Positions 56,201 to 64,000 of a DNA stretch of 64,000 bases are shown here, in pieces. The notes beneath the pieces are model-generated. The model saw nothing but the letters and a program-made list of their open reading frames with translations, searched no databases and was not told the origin of the DNA. Source of the stretch: Bactericera cockerelli (taxonomy: Eukaryota > Arthropoda > Insecta > Hemiptera > Triozidae); NCBI GenBank assembly GCA_024516035.1, contig CM044961.1:11653229-11717228 (forward strand), read 5' to 3'. Position numbers and translations under genes: made by a program. The first letter of the stretch is position 1; every line of letters starts with the position of its first letter.

Positions 56201-59200
56201 AGGTGAGGCAACTAGTCCAGTATCAGTGGACAGACAATCCACGTAGTCAATGATCCTTCGTGTTTATATCCAATCCACCACATATTTATGCATTTTTTTT
56301 TACTATTTTTTTTTTTTTTTTAATATATCTACACAAAACTGAAAAAAGGACAAATAGCTGATAGACAAATACCATGTTCTTGTTGGGTTCAAAACCCAAC
56401 AGTGACATGACAGGTTCTCCTCCCATTTGAAATTTTAACCACATAGTAATATTTCTTGGGCTTACTGCTATATTAATAAGATTCATTAGTCCTAGTCAAG
56501 CAGTTAAAATAAGACAAACATTATTTATTTATATTGTACAAGTATTGTATTGTAAAAATCTGAAACAACTTCTGTGGTAAAGGGATTTACTATGCCTCTT
56601 CAAGCAGTATTATTGTTATGAGTTGTCTCACAGTTGTCTATTTATTCATTGATTTGATCATGCATTTAATGTTTGCTAACCTCAATCTTTCTTTTTATTA
56701 ATTTGGGTTTAACGCTGCCTTTGACTGCGTGGTCATATCAAATCACTCAATCTTTCTCTTCAGGTGGGATCTCACGGAAGAGACACCCGGGGCATATTCC
56801 GGGTTCACCAGTTTGAGAAGGTAGAGCAGTTTGTGCTGACGTCACCGCATGATGGCGAGTCGTGGAAGATGATGGAGGAGATGATTGAGAATTCCGAGGA
56901 GTTCTACAATGACTTAGGTGAGCCTCCGTGGCGTAATGGTTGTGACTACTGCCCGTAGTCCAGAGTTCCCGAGTTCAACGCCCGGTTGGGGCAGACTTTT
57001 CGACGAAAATTCTGTTCCATCCAAACACGTGAGGCTGGCATTTGCGGCCCTACCCAGGCTGGGTGAGGTTAATGTGGGTAGCTGGAACGATTCCCAGTGA
57101 TAGGAGGGTAAAACCCCCGTCCTGACTATCTATCTCAGTCAAGACGTTAAAACCAAATAGAATCAACTGGTCACAATAGATCTAATTAGGTCGCAGTGTT
57201 AATTGTAAGGGTTTCACTGAAAACCCTGCAACCAGGTCAGATAATAATAATAGGTGAGTGTGATGTATGAGTGAGTAGTTGTTAAAATTCTAGTCTGTTG
57301 AATCCGGTAGTGCAGATCCTTTGGTTCAAATACCACTCAATGCATGATTTTTTCCAGTCAACGAAAGCACCGAAGCAACTGAAATAATGGAACTCTGGTC
57401 CAAATCGGGCAGTATAAATAAGATTCCATTATGATTATTATTACTAATTTTCCTATGTTCTTTTTTTTGGCAAAGGATTTTATTACCTGACAAGTCTTAT
57501 TACCCCAAAATTTAAAAAATAAAATCCATCCAAAGCAAGAAATTAATATTTGATGTGTGAGTCAACTTTTTCCTTAATAGTAATGAATGACCTGGAGTAT
57601 TAGAGGTTTATTCTCAAATGCAGGGTCTACCTTTGACTTGGTAAGTTCACTGGTAGTCAGCTGGTTAACGCGCTAGTCTGGTAATCCAGGTAGCGTAGCG
57701 ATCCATTGGTTCGAATCCCACCCAGTGCACGAATTTTTCCTCATTTATTTGAATTTGTGACCACATAATAATAAGACTCTGAGGGTTAAGTGGTAGAAAA
57801 TGCTTTGAGCATTAACCTCGCCTGGTGGTTACCTTCCACTAAAGCAGGGTTGCCCAACCTTTACAGAAGAAGATCTACTATAAAGTCACAGATAATCAAC
57901 GCGATCGACTTTAGAGATATAGACTTTTAGAACGTCATCTCACCTCTCTAGACGCGATATCGACCCAAAATCACTCCGCGATCGACTGGTTGGGCAATGG
58001 GCAGCCCTGCCCTAAAGAGTATCATTAATATTAAGTCAAGTTTAAATTATGATAAAATACCTCCAGGGATCGCCTACAGAGTGGTGAGAATCCCAACTAC
58101 TATCAGACTTTTTCAAATCAATAATTATCTCTCTTACCTCCAGGTATCGCCTACAGAGTGGTGAACATAGTATCAGGGGCACTGAACCACGCGGCCGCCA
58201 AGAAGTTAGATCTGGAAGCCTGGTTCCCTGGCTCCGGAGCCTACAGAGAGCTAGTCTCCTGCTCCAACTGCCTTGACTATCAGTCCCGGCGCCTCCTGGT
58301 AAGTTGATTAATAACGAGTAGCCAAGAAGTTAGATCTGGAAGCCTGGTTCCCTGGCTCCGGAGCCTACAGAGAGCTCGTTTCCTGCTCCAACTGCCTTGA
58401 CTATCAGTCCCGTCGCCTCCTGGTAAGTTGATTAATAACGAGTAGCCAAGAAGTTAGATCTGGAAGCCTGGTTCCCTGGCTCCGGAGCCTACAGAGAGCT
58501 CGTTTCCTGCTCCAACTGCCTTGACTATCAGTCCCGTCGCCTCCTGGTAAGTTGAATAACGAGTAGCCAAGAAGTTAGATCTGGAAGCCTGGTTCCCTGG
58601 CTCCGGAGCCTACAGAGAGCTAGTCTCCTGCTCCAACTGCCTTGACTATCAGTCCCGTCGCCTCCTGGTAAGTTGATTAATAACGAGTAGTCCCCTTGGC
58701 CAAGTGGGTAGAGCACTCAGTTGTATGTATTGGGTTGGGTGGAAGAGATTGCCACAGGCAATAACCCCGCCCTTTAGGTAGGACATTAACTTCATTCTCT
58801 CTTCTTTTTTTTGTTCCTGTATCTTTTCTTAATCTTATTGTTTTTCTTTATAATTTCATTCTATTTTACTATATGTATATATGTAGGGTTCAAATCCAGG
58901 CTAGGGATAGTTTATTATTTTGATGAGTCCACTCTTACCTTGTGAAGAAAAATGAGTTCTTGTATGACTCCCTAGCAGTTGCAGCATTGAGTAAAATTGT
59001 ATGTATGTATGATTTTATTTGTGGTGAAGCACAAAGCCTCTTCAAAAAAAAAAAAAATGTGGGTAGCGCAGCATTACTAAAAGCCTCCTTCACTTTTCGA
59101 ATTATTCTTTTTCATTAATTCCTTTTTACTCTGGTAATGACGCCACTGGTCGTTACTCATACAAGTAACTACTCATTTTTCGAGTAGTTACCTATTCGTC

Positions 59201-60882
59201 GAAAACTAGACCTACCCAGTTTTTTCACATTTCTGGACTAATCTCCTCAGGATACCAAAAAGTTGTTTTCGGCCATAGGTTCGTGCGTCCGTCTATCTAT
59301 AAGAATTTATGTGTGTAAACACGATATCTCGAGAACGGTAAGAGCTACAGACTTGAAATTTGGTTTAAATTGAGCCCGGGTTAAAAAAAGTTCAAGATAT
59401 TAATAAATAAAAATGATCTGAGTAGACCCCTGTTTTTTTTCTGTTGATCTCTAACTTTTTATAACTAATTTAAAGAAGCGGCTCTTGCAGCCATCTAGAT
59501 CAGAGTATTTTTACGTATCTAGATCAGAACATGTGTGTAAGAAAGTTAAGTCAAGCGGCCCCCGAAAATAGCGAAAAACGTGGGGCCGGATACTAAAGCG
59601 ACAAGATTTTCAAAATGACCGGTATTGCGTGTCCTAACGCGCTAACTCACTCTGCCACAGTGACTACTGCATTGAGTAAAATTATTATTATTATATAAAA
59701 TTGATATTCTTTAGTAGTCCTGTGCAACCCACAAAAATGTGAAAAACGTGTTGGTTCACCATCTATAGTTAATACTTGAATAATAACATCAACATGTGGC
59801 CTGTACTTGGCCATGGTAATACATTTCAAATAAACCAAGGCATGGTTGTAACATAGAAATGGTGTGACATAATTTTTGTTCAAATTTTCCAAGGACAGGT
59901 TAACATATTTAGTTGAGTTCCTTTCTCATTCACTTGTCACTATTTGAAACCATTTTACTGATTCACAGTATAGTATTTCATTTTTATAAGGTCAACAAGC
60001 AGTTGCAGTATAGTATGCCAATTCTGTCCCAGTAGCTCAGTGTTAAAGGCGGCACTCTGTGAAACTCTACTCCTCAGAAGTTAGACTTAGCTTATAGGAG
60101 ATGTATATTTTATAATATTATTCTTGTACAAATAAATAAAAGTATTCAATTCAATTCAATTCAATAATCAGGCAGTATAAATAAGGCGATATTATTATTA
60201 TTCCAGTGTAATAATACTAAAATACAGAGATGTAAACTGGTACTTAAAAACAACAATGTTTGATGTTTTTAGTACCAATTTAGATTATGAAAGTTCATCA
60301 ATACCTAGACAAGTAAGTATTCACATTCAAATGTTGGGTGGAAGAGATTGCCACAGGCAATAACCTCGCCCTTTAGGTAGGACATTATTGTTATTTTCTT
60401 TTTTACTTATTTATTTTATCATTTGTTTATTTTTATTTTTTTAATTTTATACTGTTACCATTGTACTCTGTCCTCCTAATAAAGCATACTATAATAATAA
60501 TAAATGTTTAGGCTGTGAAACATTCCTTTTTAATAACAATAAAAAAAATCCTTGGCTTGTGTGTCTCATTACATGTCATGTGTTCACGAAAAATTCTATC
60601 GCTTCGCAGGTTCGCTACGGCCAAACCAAGAAGATGGACGCCAAGATCGACTACGTGCACATGCTGAACGCCACGGCGTGCGCCACCACGCGCGTCATCT
60701 GCGCGATCCTGGAGACGCACCAGACCGAGACAGGCGTCCGCATCCCCGAGGCTCTGCTGCCCTACGTGCCGGCTCAGTACCGCACCGACCAGGGGGAGAT
60801 CCCCTTCGTGAAGCCGGCGCCCATCGACCAGGAAGACAGCAAGAAGGCGAAGAAGCAAAAGGAGGGAATGAAGAAGAAATAG
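53284..60882 (+). CDS. SARS1: Cytosolic seryl-tRNA synthetase (EC 6.1.1.11), complete
   Basis: The enzyme activates serine with ATP and charges tRNA-Ser (and tRNA-Sec) in the cytoplasm. Exons: 53284-53527, 54202-54366, 54561-54719, 55212-55390, 56026-56202, 56764-56917, 58144-58298 and 60610-60882. They total 1,506 nt, giving 501 residues plus TAG, close to animal orthologues. The start MVLDLDLFR is the family N-terminus and the ATG has a good context (ATCATGG). Residues 1-120 form the helical tRNA-binding arm. Class II motif 1 is near 221-231 (P226), TSEQP at 275-279 binds serine/adenylate, motif 2 ([14 protein letters not shown]) starts at 305, and motif 3 has R439 in [13 protein letters not shown] Lys-rich tail ([13 protein letters not shown]) ends the protein as in eukaryotic cytosolic enzymes. 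No frameshift is present. Introns 5 and 6 carry SINEs; exons 7 and 8 have extra local duplications. Confidence 0.95.
53946..54034 (+). repeat. SINE-A 3' fragment in SARS1 intron 1
   Basis: It has CTACAACACAGACCACAAGT, TCATGGCTACGAAATAAAAA and GGCTGTAAAACACTCATC. Confidence 0.8.
55541..55838 (+). repeat. SINE-A copy in SARS1 intron 4
   Basis: The head is ACATGATTAGCTCAGTGGTA with box B GTTCGATCCCCTGTGCCAAC. The body has GTTACAGTTGTTTGTAAGAG and CACAAGCATCTACAGTAGCT. It ends in a long A run (55820-55837). Confidence 0.85.
56370..56532 (+). repeat. SINE-D copy (diverged) in SARS1 intron 5
   Basis: It has TTGGGTTCAAAACCCAACAG, CTCCTCCCATTTGAAATTTT, TTTCTTGGGCTTACTGCT and GTTAAAATAAGACAAACATT. 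Box A is lost. A T run lies at 56306-56321. Confidence 0.72.
56923..57250 (+). repeat. SINE-F inserted at the exon 6 donor of SARS1
   Basis: TAGGTGAG occurs at 56915-56922 and 57251-57258, an 8-bp target duplication that spans the exon 6/intron junction. The element begins CCTCCGTGGCGTAATGGTTG and has the family body (GCTGGGTGAGGTTAATGTGG, GGGTAAAACCCCCGTCCTGA). It ends AACCAGGTCAGATAATAATA, so its tail is TAA-like. Reading past exon 6 into it meets TAG at 56956-56958. Confidence 0.92.
57269..57447 (+). repeat. Chimeric SINE: C-type head, D-type tail
   Basis: The 5' part (TTTGGTTCAAATACCACTCA, ATGCATGATTTTTTCC) matches SINE-C. The 3' part (AATGGAACTCTGGTCCAAAT, GGGCAGTATAAATAAG and an ATTATTATTA tail) matches SINE-D. 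Confidence 0.65.
57648..58030 (+). repeat. SINE-C copy split by a hAT-like MITE
   Basis: The intact head is CACTGGTAGTCAGCTGGTTA with box B TTGGTTCGAATCCCACCCAG. The body runs to CCTTCCACTAAAG at 57844 and resumes as CCCTAAAGAGTATCATTA at 58010. Confidence 0.88.
57845..58009. mobile_element. hAT-like MITE, 165 bp, in SARS1 intron 6
   Basis: The termini CAGGGTTGCCCAACC and (complement of the right end) CAGGGCTGCCC...GCCCAACC are inverted. It is flanked by CACTAAAG and CCCTAAAG, an 8-bp duplication with one change. An 8-bp duplication and CAGGG-type ends are hAT features. There is no transposase. Confidence 0.8.
58061..58095 (+). repeat. Partial copy of the SARS1 exon 7 acceptor region
   Basis: ACCTCCAGGGATCGCCTACA with GAGTGGTGA after it repeats, with one change, the true acceptor and first codons of exon 7 at 58137-58170. 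It keeps an AG acceptor and a GTGAGA that could act as a donor, so it resembles a decoy exon. Confidence 0.8.
58197..58689 (+). repeat. Fourfold tandem array of SARS1 exon 7 3' part plus donor
   Basis: Units start at 58197, 58321, 58445 and 58566 (spacing 124, 124 and 121 bp). Each begins GCCAAGAAGTTAGATCTGG, covers the last 102 bases of exon 7 through CGCCTCCTG, and includes GTAAGTTGA(TTA)ATAACGAGTA. The first unit belongs to the real exon; three more lie in intron 7. They differ by only a few bases. All four donors are intact, but only the first copy has its acceptor. Confidence 0.97.
58690..58910 (+). repeat. SINE-I head split by a G-type 3' end
   Basis: CCCCTTGGCCAAGTGGGTAG and AGCACTCAGTTGTA (box A side, 58691-58725) and GGGTTCAAATCCAGGCTAGG (box B side, from about 58888) look like two halves of one tRNA-like head. 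Between them lies a G-type element (GGGTTGGGTGGAAGAGATTG ... CCTTTAGGTAGGACATTAAC). Confidence 0.65.
59007..59175. repeat. Repeat H left part in SARS1 intron 7
   Basis: ATTTTATTTGTGGTGAAGCA, GTAGCGCAGCATTACTAA and GACGCCACTGGTCGTTACTC match 18402-18560. Confidence 0.78.
59220..59640. repeat. Inverted relative of the 42732 element interior
   Basis: GATCTGAGTAGACCCCTG and AAAGTTCAAGATATTAATAA are the complement of words inside 42732-43155. The ends could not be defined, and ACGATATCTCGAGAACGGTA is present as in other degraded elements. Confidence 0.5.
60026..60203 (+). repeat. SINE-D fragment interrupted by another retroelement end
   Basis: GTCCCAGTAGCTCAGTGTTA and GGCGGCACTCTGTGAA (head) are separated from the tail CAGGCAGTATAAATAAGGCG by about 100 bp. 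That insert ends in an (ATTCA)n run at 60147-60165, a retroelement-type tail. Confidence 0.7.
60334..60508 (+). repeat. G-type retroelement 3' end in SARS1 intron 7
   Basis: GTTGGGTGGAAGAGATTGCC, ACAGGCAATAACCTCGCCCT, CCATTGTACTCTGTCCTCCT and AATAAAGCATACTATAATAA: a complete unit with a TAA tail, useful as the reference copy for this family. Confidence 0.85.
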
Positions 60883-61111
60883 AACACAGAAGAAACAAAA
60901 GGAACAAGAAACAGAAGGAGGGAATGAAGAAGAAATAGAAAACGGAGGTGAAGAAACAAAAGGAAGAAAAACGAACCCAGGAAGACAGCAAGAAGGCAAA
61001 GAAACAGAAGGAGGGAATGAAGAAGAAATAGAAAACAGGAGGTAAAGAAACAAAAGGAAATTCAGAAAAACGAACAGAAGAGAGGACACTGAAGAATAAT
61101 TAAGAAATAAA
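60883..61111 (+). other. SARS1 3' UTR with repeats of the coding tail
   Basis: The coding end (AGGAGGGAATGAAGAAGAAA, then TAG at 60880-60882) recurs after the stop at about 60917-60936 and 61009-61030. The last repeat is longer and includes GGAAGACAGCAAGAAGGCAA. A polyadenylation signal AATAAA is at 61106-61111. Confidence 0.85.
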
Positions 61112-61386
61112 ATAGCGCTCAAAGGGACAGGAAGAAATGAGGAATTAAAATCATACCAATACTCTGTTGCTTTTATTCTAAACAGATAGGAAAAATCTAT
61201 GTAAACGAAGAATATACATCTTATTTATCAGTAACTCTGATGCTAAGCTGATATCATACTTGGTTAGATCTAAACTCAGATAGTTATTTTTTACAAGGCC
61301 CACCACTCATACCTTAAAAGTTATATTAGAAAAAGTGAGTAGCAATCAGTCGTGACATTCAAGTAATATTGGATGATTAAACTTAC
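61112..61386. other. Intergenic between SARS1 and RPE
   Basis: No recognised feature. It probably contains the SARS1 cleavage site close to 61130. Confidence 0.35.
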
Positions 61387-61508
61387 AATTCTTAGCATTG
61401 GTACTACTTTCTGTATTCTCTGGGTTTCTTCTTGTTGTTCTCTTAAATTCCTTCTCTCCAGATGTAAATCTCTGCTGTCAAAGAGCCTAATATAGTTTTC
61501 AATAATTG
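61387..61508 (-). CDS. Orphan exon-like segment, unknown gene
   Basis: On the minus strand a pyrimidine-rich acceptor (TTTTCTTTCAG) precedes an open 122-base segment followed by GTAAGT. One frame reads IIENYIRLFDSRDLHLERRN and continues with a charged, Gln-rich stretch (REQQEETQRIQK), typical of a helical or coiled-coil region. No partner exon was found nearby. It may belong to a gene that spans this region, an alternative RPE 3' exon, or be chance. Confidence 0.4.
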
Positions 61509-62632
61509 CTGAAAGAAAATTTAATTTGGAGTAAAATAAAATCGATTTGTAAAATTACCAAAATACCACAGGTTGATTTTATTTGCAAACAAAATTAAAT
61601 AGAGATAAACAAAAGGTCATGTTTTCTATAATGAACTATTTAAAAGGTCATGGAATGTTTTCTATTACGATACATCTATTATAGTATTATAACAAGGTTA
61701 AAAGACTGAATTGATGCAATAACCATCATTTGTAAAAATGAATTTCAGTTTTTCAAAGTATGTACCTACTCCTGTTCTACACTTGAGTATAAATTGTTTT
61801 TATCAGATTCATTTGTTGCATTTATCTATTTATTTTTCATCATGAAATTTTATATGCACCATATTTTATGTTTAGCTAGTTATTTTGTGACATTTGCTTC
61901 TTGTACATTTAACCTTTTGCTTGTTTATTTATTACTGATAAGTATGTATCAAATGTATCATGCCTAAACTAAAATAATACATCCAGTGCTACTATAACTC
62001 TCGAAACTTATATTTTTCTTTCTTTTTCTCCTTCTTACCATTTTATATCAACAAAAAAAATCTATTCAAAAAAGAGTCTACTTTTCACTCAACCATGATG
62101 ATTGTTGTAAAGTAGCTAATTTGCTTCAACTAGAAACCTTCATATTCAGCACTAAGGACAGAATTAATGAACACTGCTATGGTGGACACTGATACTATAG
62201 TATCTGATTTCAATTGTATGATTGGCTGTTACCATGATAGTAACAGCAAAGTGTCTGCTTTAGCATTGTTAATTAATTTGGGCCCTGTTCTTCTTGTACT
62301 ATACCCAAACTATTTTTTAGACCCTCACTTCCAAGGCAAAACACCATATTCTATAGTTTATAAGATAATAATATGGTCATCAAATAATAGCCTTCAGATC
62401 ACAGCCATATATTATAGGTAAAAGAAAAGGAATGTTTGCTTTATATATTTAAAAAATGCCTGTGTAAAGGGATAGTTTTTTTACATTAAAAAATTAAGGG
62501 AAATCTATTTTAATAAAAAACCCCCATTCAAGTCCTGGAACAAGCAAAAGATTTGGTCTTCATTTGAGCAGTTTTCAAGATATATATTATTAAAATTTAA
62601 TATCACTCTTCACTCATTGATTATTTTTCCAG
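61509..62632. other. Intergenic or 3' flank of RPE
   Basis: No recognised gene. The part nearest 62633 is probably the RPE 3' UTR (minus). A short open frame at 62167-62421 (plus) was inspected and not accepted. Confidence 0.35.
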
Positions 62633-63444
62633 TCAACTCAAATATTTATTAACTGAAGACTTCAGGCTGGTTATTGCTTGCTTTCTGTCTGGACAGTTGA
62701 TCACAGCAGTTCCTGAAACTATCCAGTTGGCTCCATTCTGTAAACATAGAGAAGTATTCGAGTTAAGAGAAGTTATTCCTTGCTACCAAAATATTCAATC
62801 ATACACAGTGTTGAACTCTTAGTATAACCTAGAAGTTAGATTAAAACACATGTCTTCTTTCAAATACTAAACCACACCACTAGGAATGATGAATTATTTC
62901 TTATCCACAGCTACTCATAGAGTTAAATAGTTCTATCATTCATAAGTAATGAAGTAGATGCTAGGTACTATGTATTCTAAAATTATCTGTGGATTTTGAT
63001 GCCAGCCAATGCATGGATTTTTTCGTGACAGTTTGCAACAATAAACACTTCTTTACTCCAACAAGTATTTATACAGTTTGAAACAGAAATTCTTTAAGAT
63101 TATAATAAAATTACTTTTGCACACTCATCAATAGTGTTGGGACCCACTCCTCCATCCACTTCAATGTTCAGAGTGGGGTAATTATTCCTCAGCCATTTCA
63201 CTTTGTGCATCATATCTTGCATGAACTTCTGACCACCAAACCCTGGCTCTACTGTCATAATGAGAACCAAGTCAGCTGATTCAATGTACTCTGCTATGAC
63301 ATCCACGGGAGTTTTTGGTTTAATGGCAAGGCCAACTTTCATGCCAGCTTCTTTGATTTTGTGGATGACCTGAGGTACATCATTGACAGGTTCAACATGG
63401 AATGTGTACTGGTCTACATTAGCATCTGCCATAGGTTCCACCCA
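62633..63444 (-). CDS. RPE: Ribulose-phosphate 3-epimerase (EC 5.1.3.1), 3' part
   Basis: RPE interconverts ribulose 5-phosphate and xylulose 5-phosphate in the cytosolic pentose phosphate pathway, as a TIM-barrel metalloenzyme. Two coding exons are in the window: 63444-63115 (110 codons, phase 0 at both ends, acceptor TTTCAG, donor GTAATT) and 62737-62633 (35 codons, ending KYLS and TGA). The first carries WVEPMADANVDQYTFHVE, MKVGLAIKP, the signature VLIMTVEPGFGGQKFM and the metal/substrate segment IEVDGGVGPNTI. The second carries the phosphate-binding GANWIVSGTAV. The 5' exons, with the N-terminal strand and the first His and Asp ligands, must lie beyond 64000. No defects were seen. It is transcribed convergently with SARS1. 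Confidence 0.93.
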
Positions 63445-63846
63445 CTGAAATCCAAGAAACAATTTAGAGATTCCGTAGGGAAGGTGCATGTGTTTTTGAT
63501 GGCTTGGAAAAGCATGTGTTTGTTTGCTAGTAGTCAATAAAATTCAAAATCAATTCCCTGAGTGGAATAAATACAATGAACACTGTAGGTATCCTTGGAA
63601 TAATACCTATTTAAAAAAAAACATGGCAACTATGTCATAAATGCCACTTATGGATTAAGTATTGCATCTGGTTTTACTCAAGGCAATCAATTTGGTTAAA
63701 TTCAGAGACACAAATAATTGCCTCATCAATTCAGGTTATTAGTGGCATTATGCTATCACAATGGTTTCAAAATTTACTGCCATAAATTATCTATGTATAT
63801 TAAGTAATAGTGGCACATGATATCACCAGGACATCAATTTGTCCTA
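63445..63846 (-). other. RPE intron sequence
   Basis: Upstream of the 63444 acceptor on the minus strand, so this is intron of the partial gene. No coding exon was recognised up to the window end. Confidence 0.5.
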
Positions 63847-64000
63847 CAGGGTGGCGCATAAGTAATGACAACATTTGAAAATCCTATAACTTTTTTTCTA
63901 AATAATTTTTTCTTGTTATTTTTTCAAAATCTTGAAATAAACTATATGCAAGGTCATTATGCAAAAGTACACAACCTTACAATGAACCAAAATTGTACAA
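63847..64000. mobile_element. CAGGGTG-type element, left end only
   Basis: TA precedes CAGGGTGGCGCATAAGTAAT at 63847, resembling the termini at 22988, 32457 and 42608. The window ends before any partner terminus. Confidence 0.4.

Noticed and set aside
762..60066. Many tRNA-like box A/box B heads that could be called tRNA genes
   Set aside because: Each is followed by a family-specific body shared between loci, lacks a clean cloverleaf or terminator, and several have TAA or poly-A tails and target duplications. They are SINE heads.
60508..61122. Long minus-strand frame opposite SARS1 exon 8
   Set aside because: It is the antisense shadow of the AAG/GAA-rich coding tail and its 3' UTR repeats.
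1..64000. Endogenous virus or bacterial gene transfer
   Set aside because: I looked for viral polyproteins and intron-free bacterial-type genes and saw none. The only long intron-free ORF is the non-LTR retrotransposon.

Overview
The window is AT-rich nuclear DNA of an arthropod, most likely an insect. The basis is spliced housekeeping genes with GT-AG introns, many short tRNA-derived SINEs, terminal-inverted-repeat elements and simple repeats. A hemipteran is a plausible guess, but nothing here fixes the species. No bacterial-style operons, rRNA, CRISPR array or credible functional tRNA gene was seen.

Layout. About 1-25,700 is gene-poor: I found no conserved protein-coding gene there, only SINE copies, small hairpin or TIR elements, short tandem arrays and long stretches I cannot assign. 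At 25,901-30,117 lies an apparently full-length non-LTR retrotransposon. It has one uninterrupted 1,266-residue ORF carrying reverse transcriptase, a CCHC finger and a restriction-like endonuclease (R4/Dong-like architecture). It sits inside a TAA microsatellite that is the tail of an older repeat. From 30,130 to 45,800 the DNA is again repeats and unassigned sequence, with nested insertions and a 4-unit SINE-tail array near 36,430-37,150.

Genes. 45,838-51,718 (minus) is a TXNDC11-like ER thioredoxin-domain gene in six coding exons whose reading frame is broken by about five single-base shifts. Divergently from it, 53,284-60,882 (plus) is a complete cytosolic seryl-tRNA synthetase gene (eight exons, 501 residues, all junctions in frame). 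The roughly 0.4-0.85 kb between them probably acts as a shared promoter region and contains a palindromic CRE. At the right end, 62,633-63,444 (minus) holds the last two coding exons of ribulose-phosphate 3-epimerase; its 5' exons lie outside the window. One orphan exon-like segment (61,387-61,508, minus) lies between the last two genes.

The seryl-tRNA synthetase gene is structurally unusual. Part of exon 7 with its splice donor is present four times in tandem. The exon 7 acceptor region has a partial copy just upstream. The coding end is repeated in the 3' UTR. A SINE has inserted across the exon 6 donor, leaving a copy of the donor on each side. Repeat families are labelled SINE-A to SINE-I for convenience only; these are not database names. 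Exon limits were read by eye from splice consensus and reading-frame continuity.
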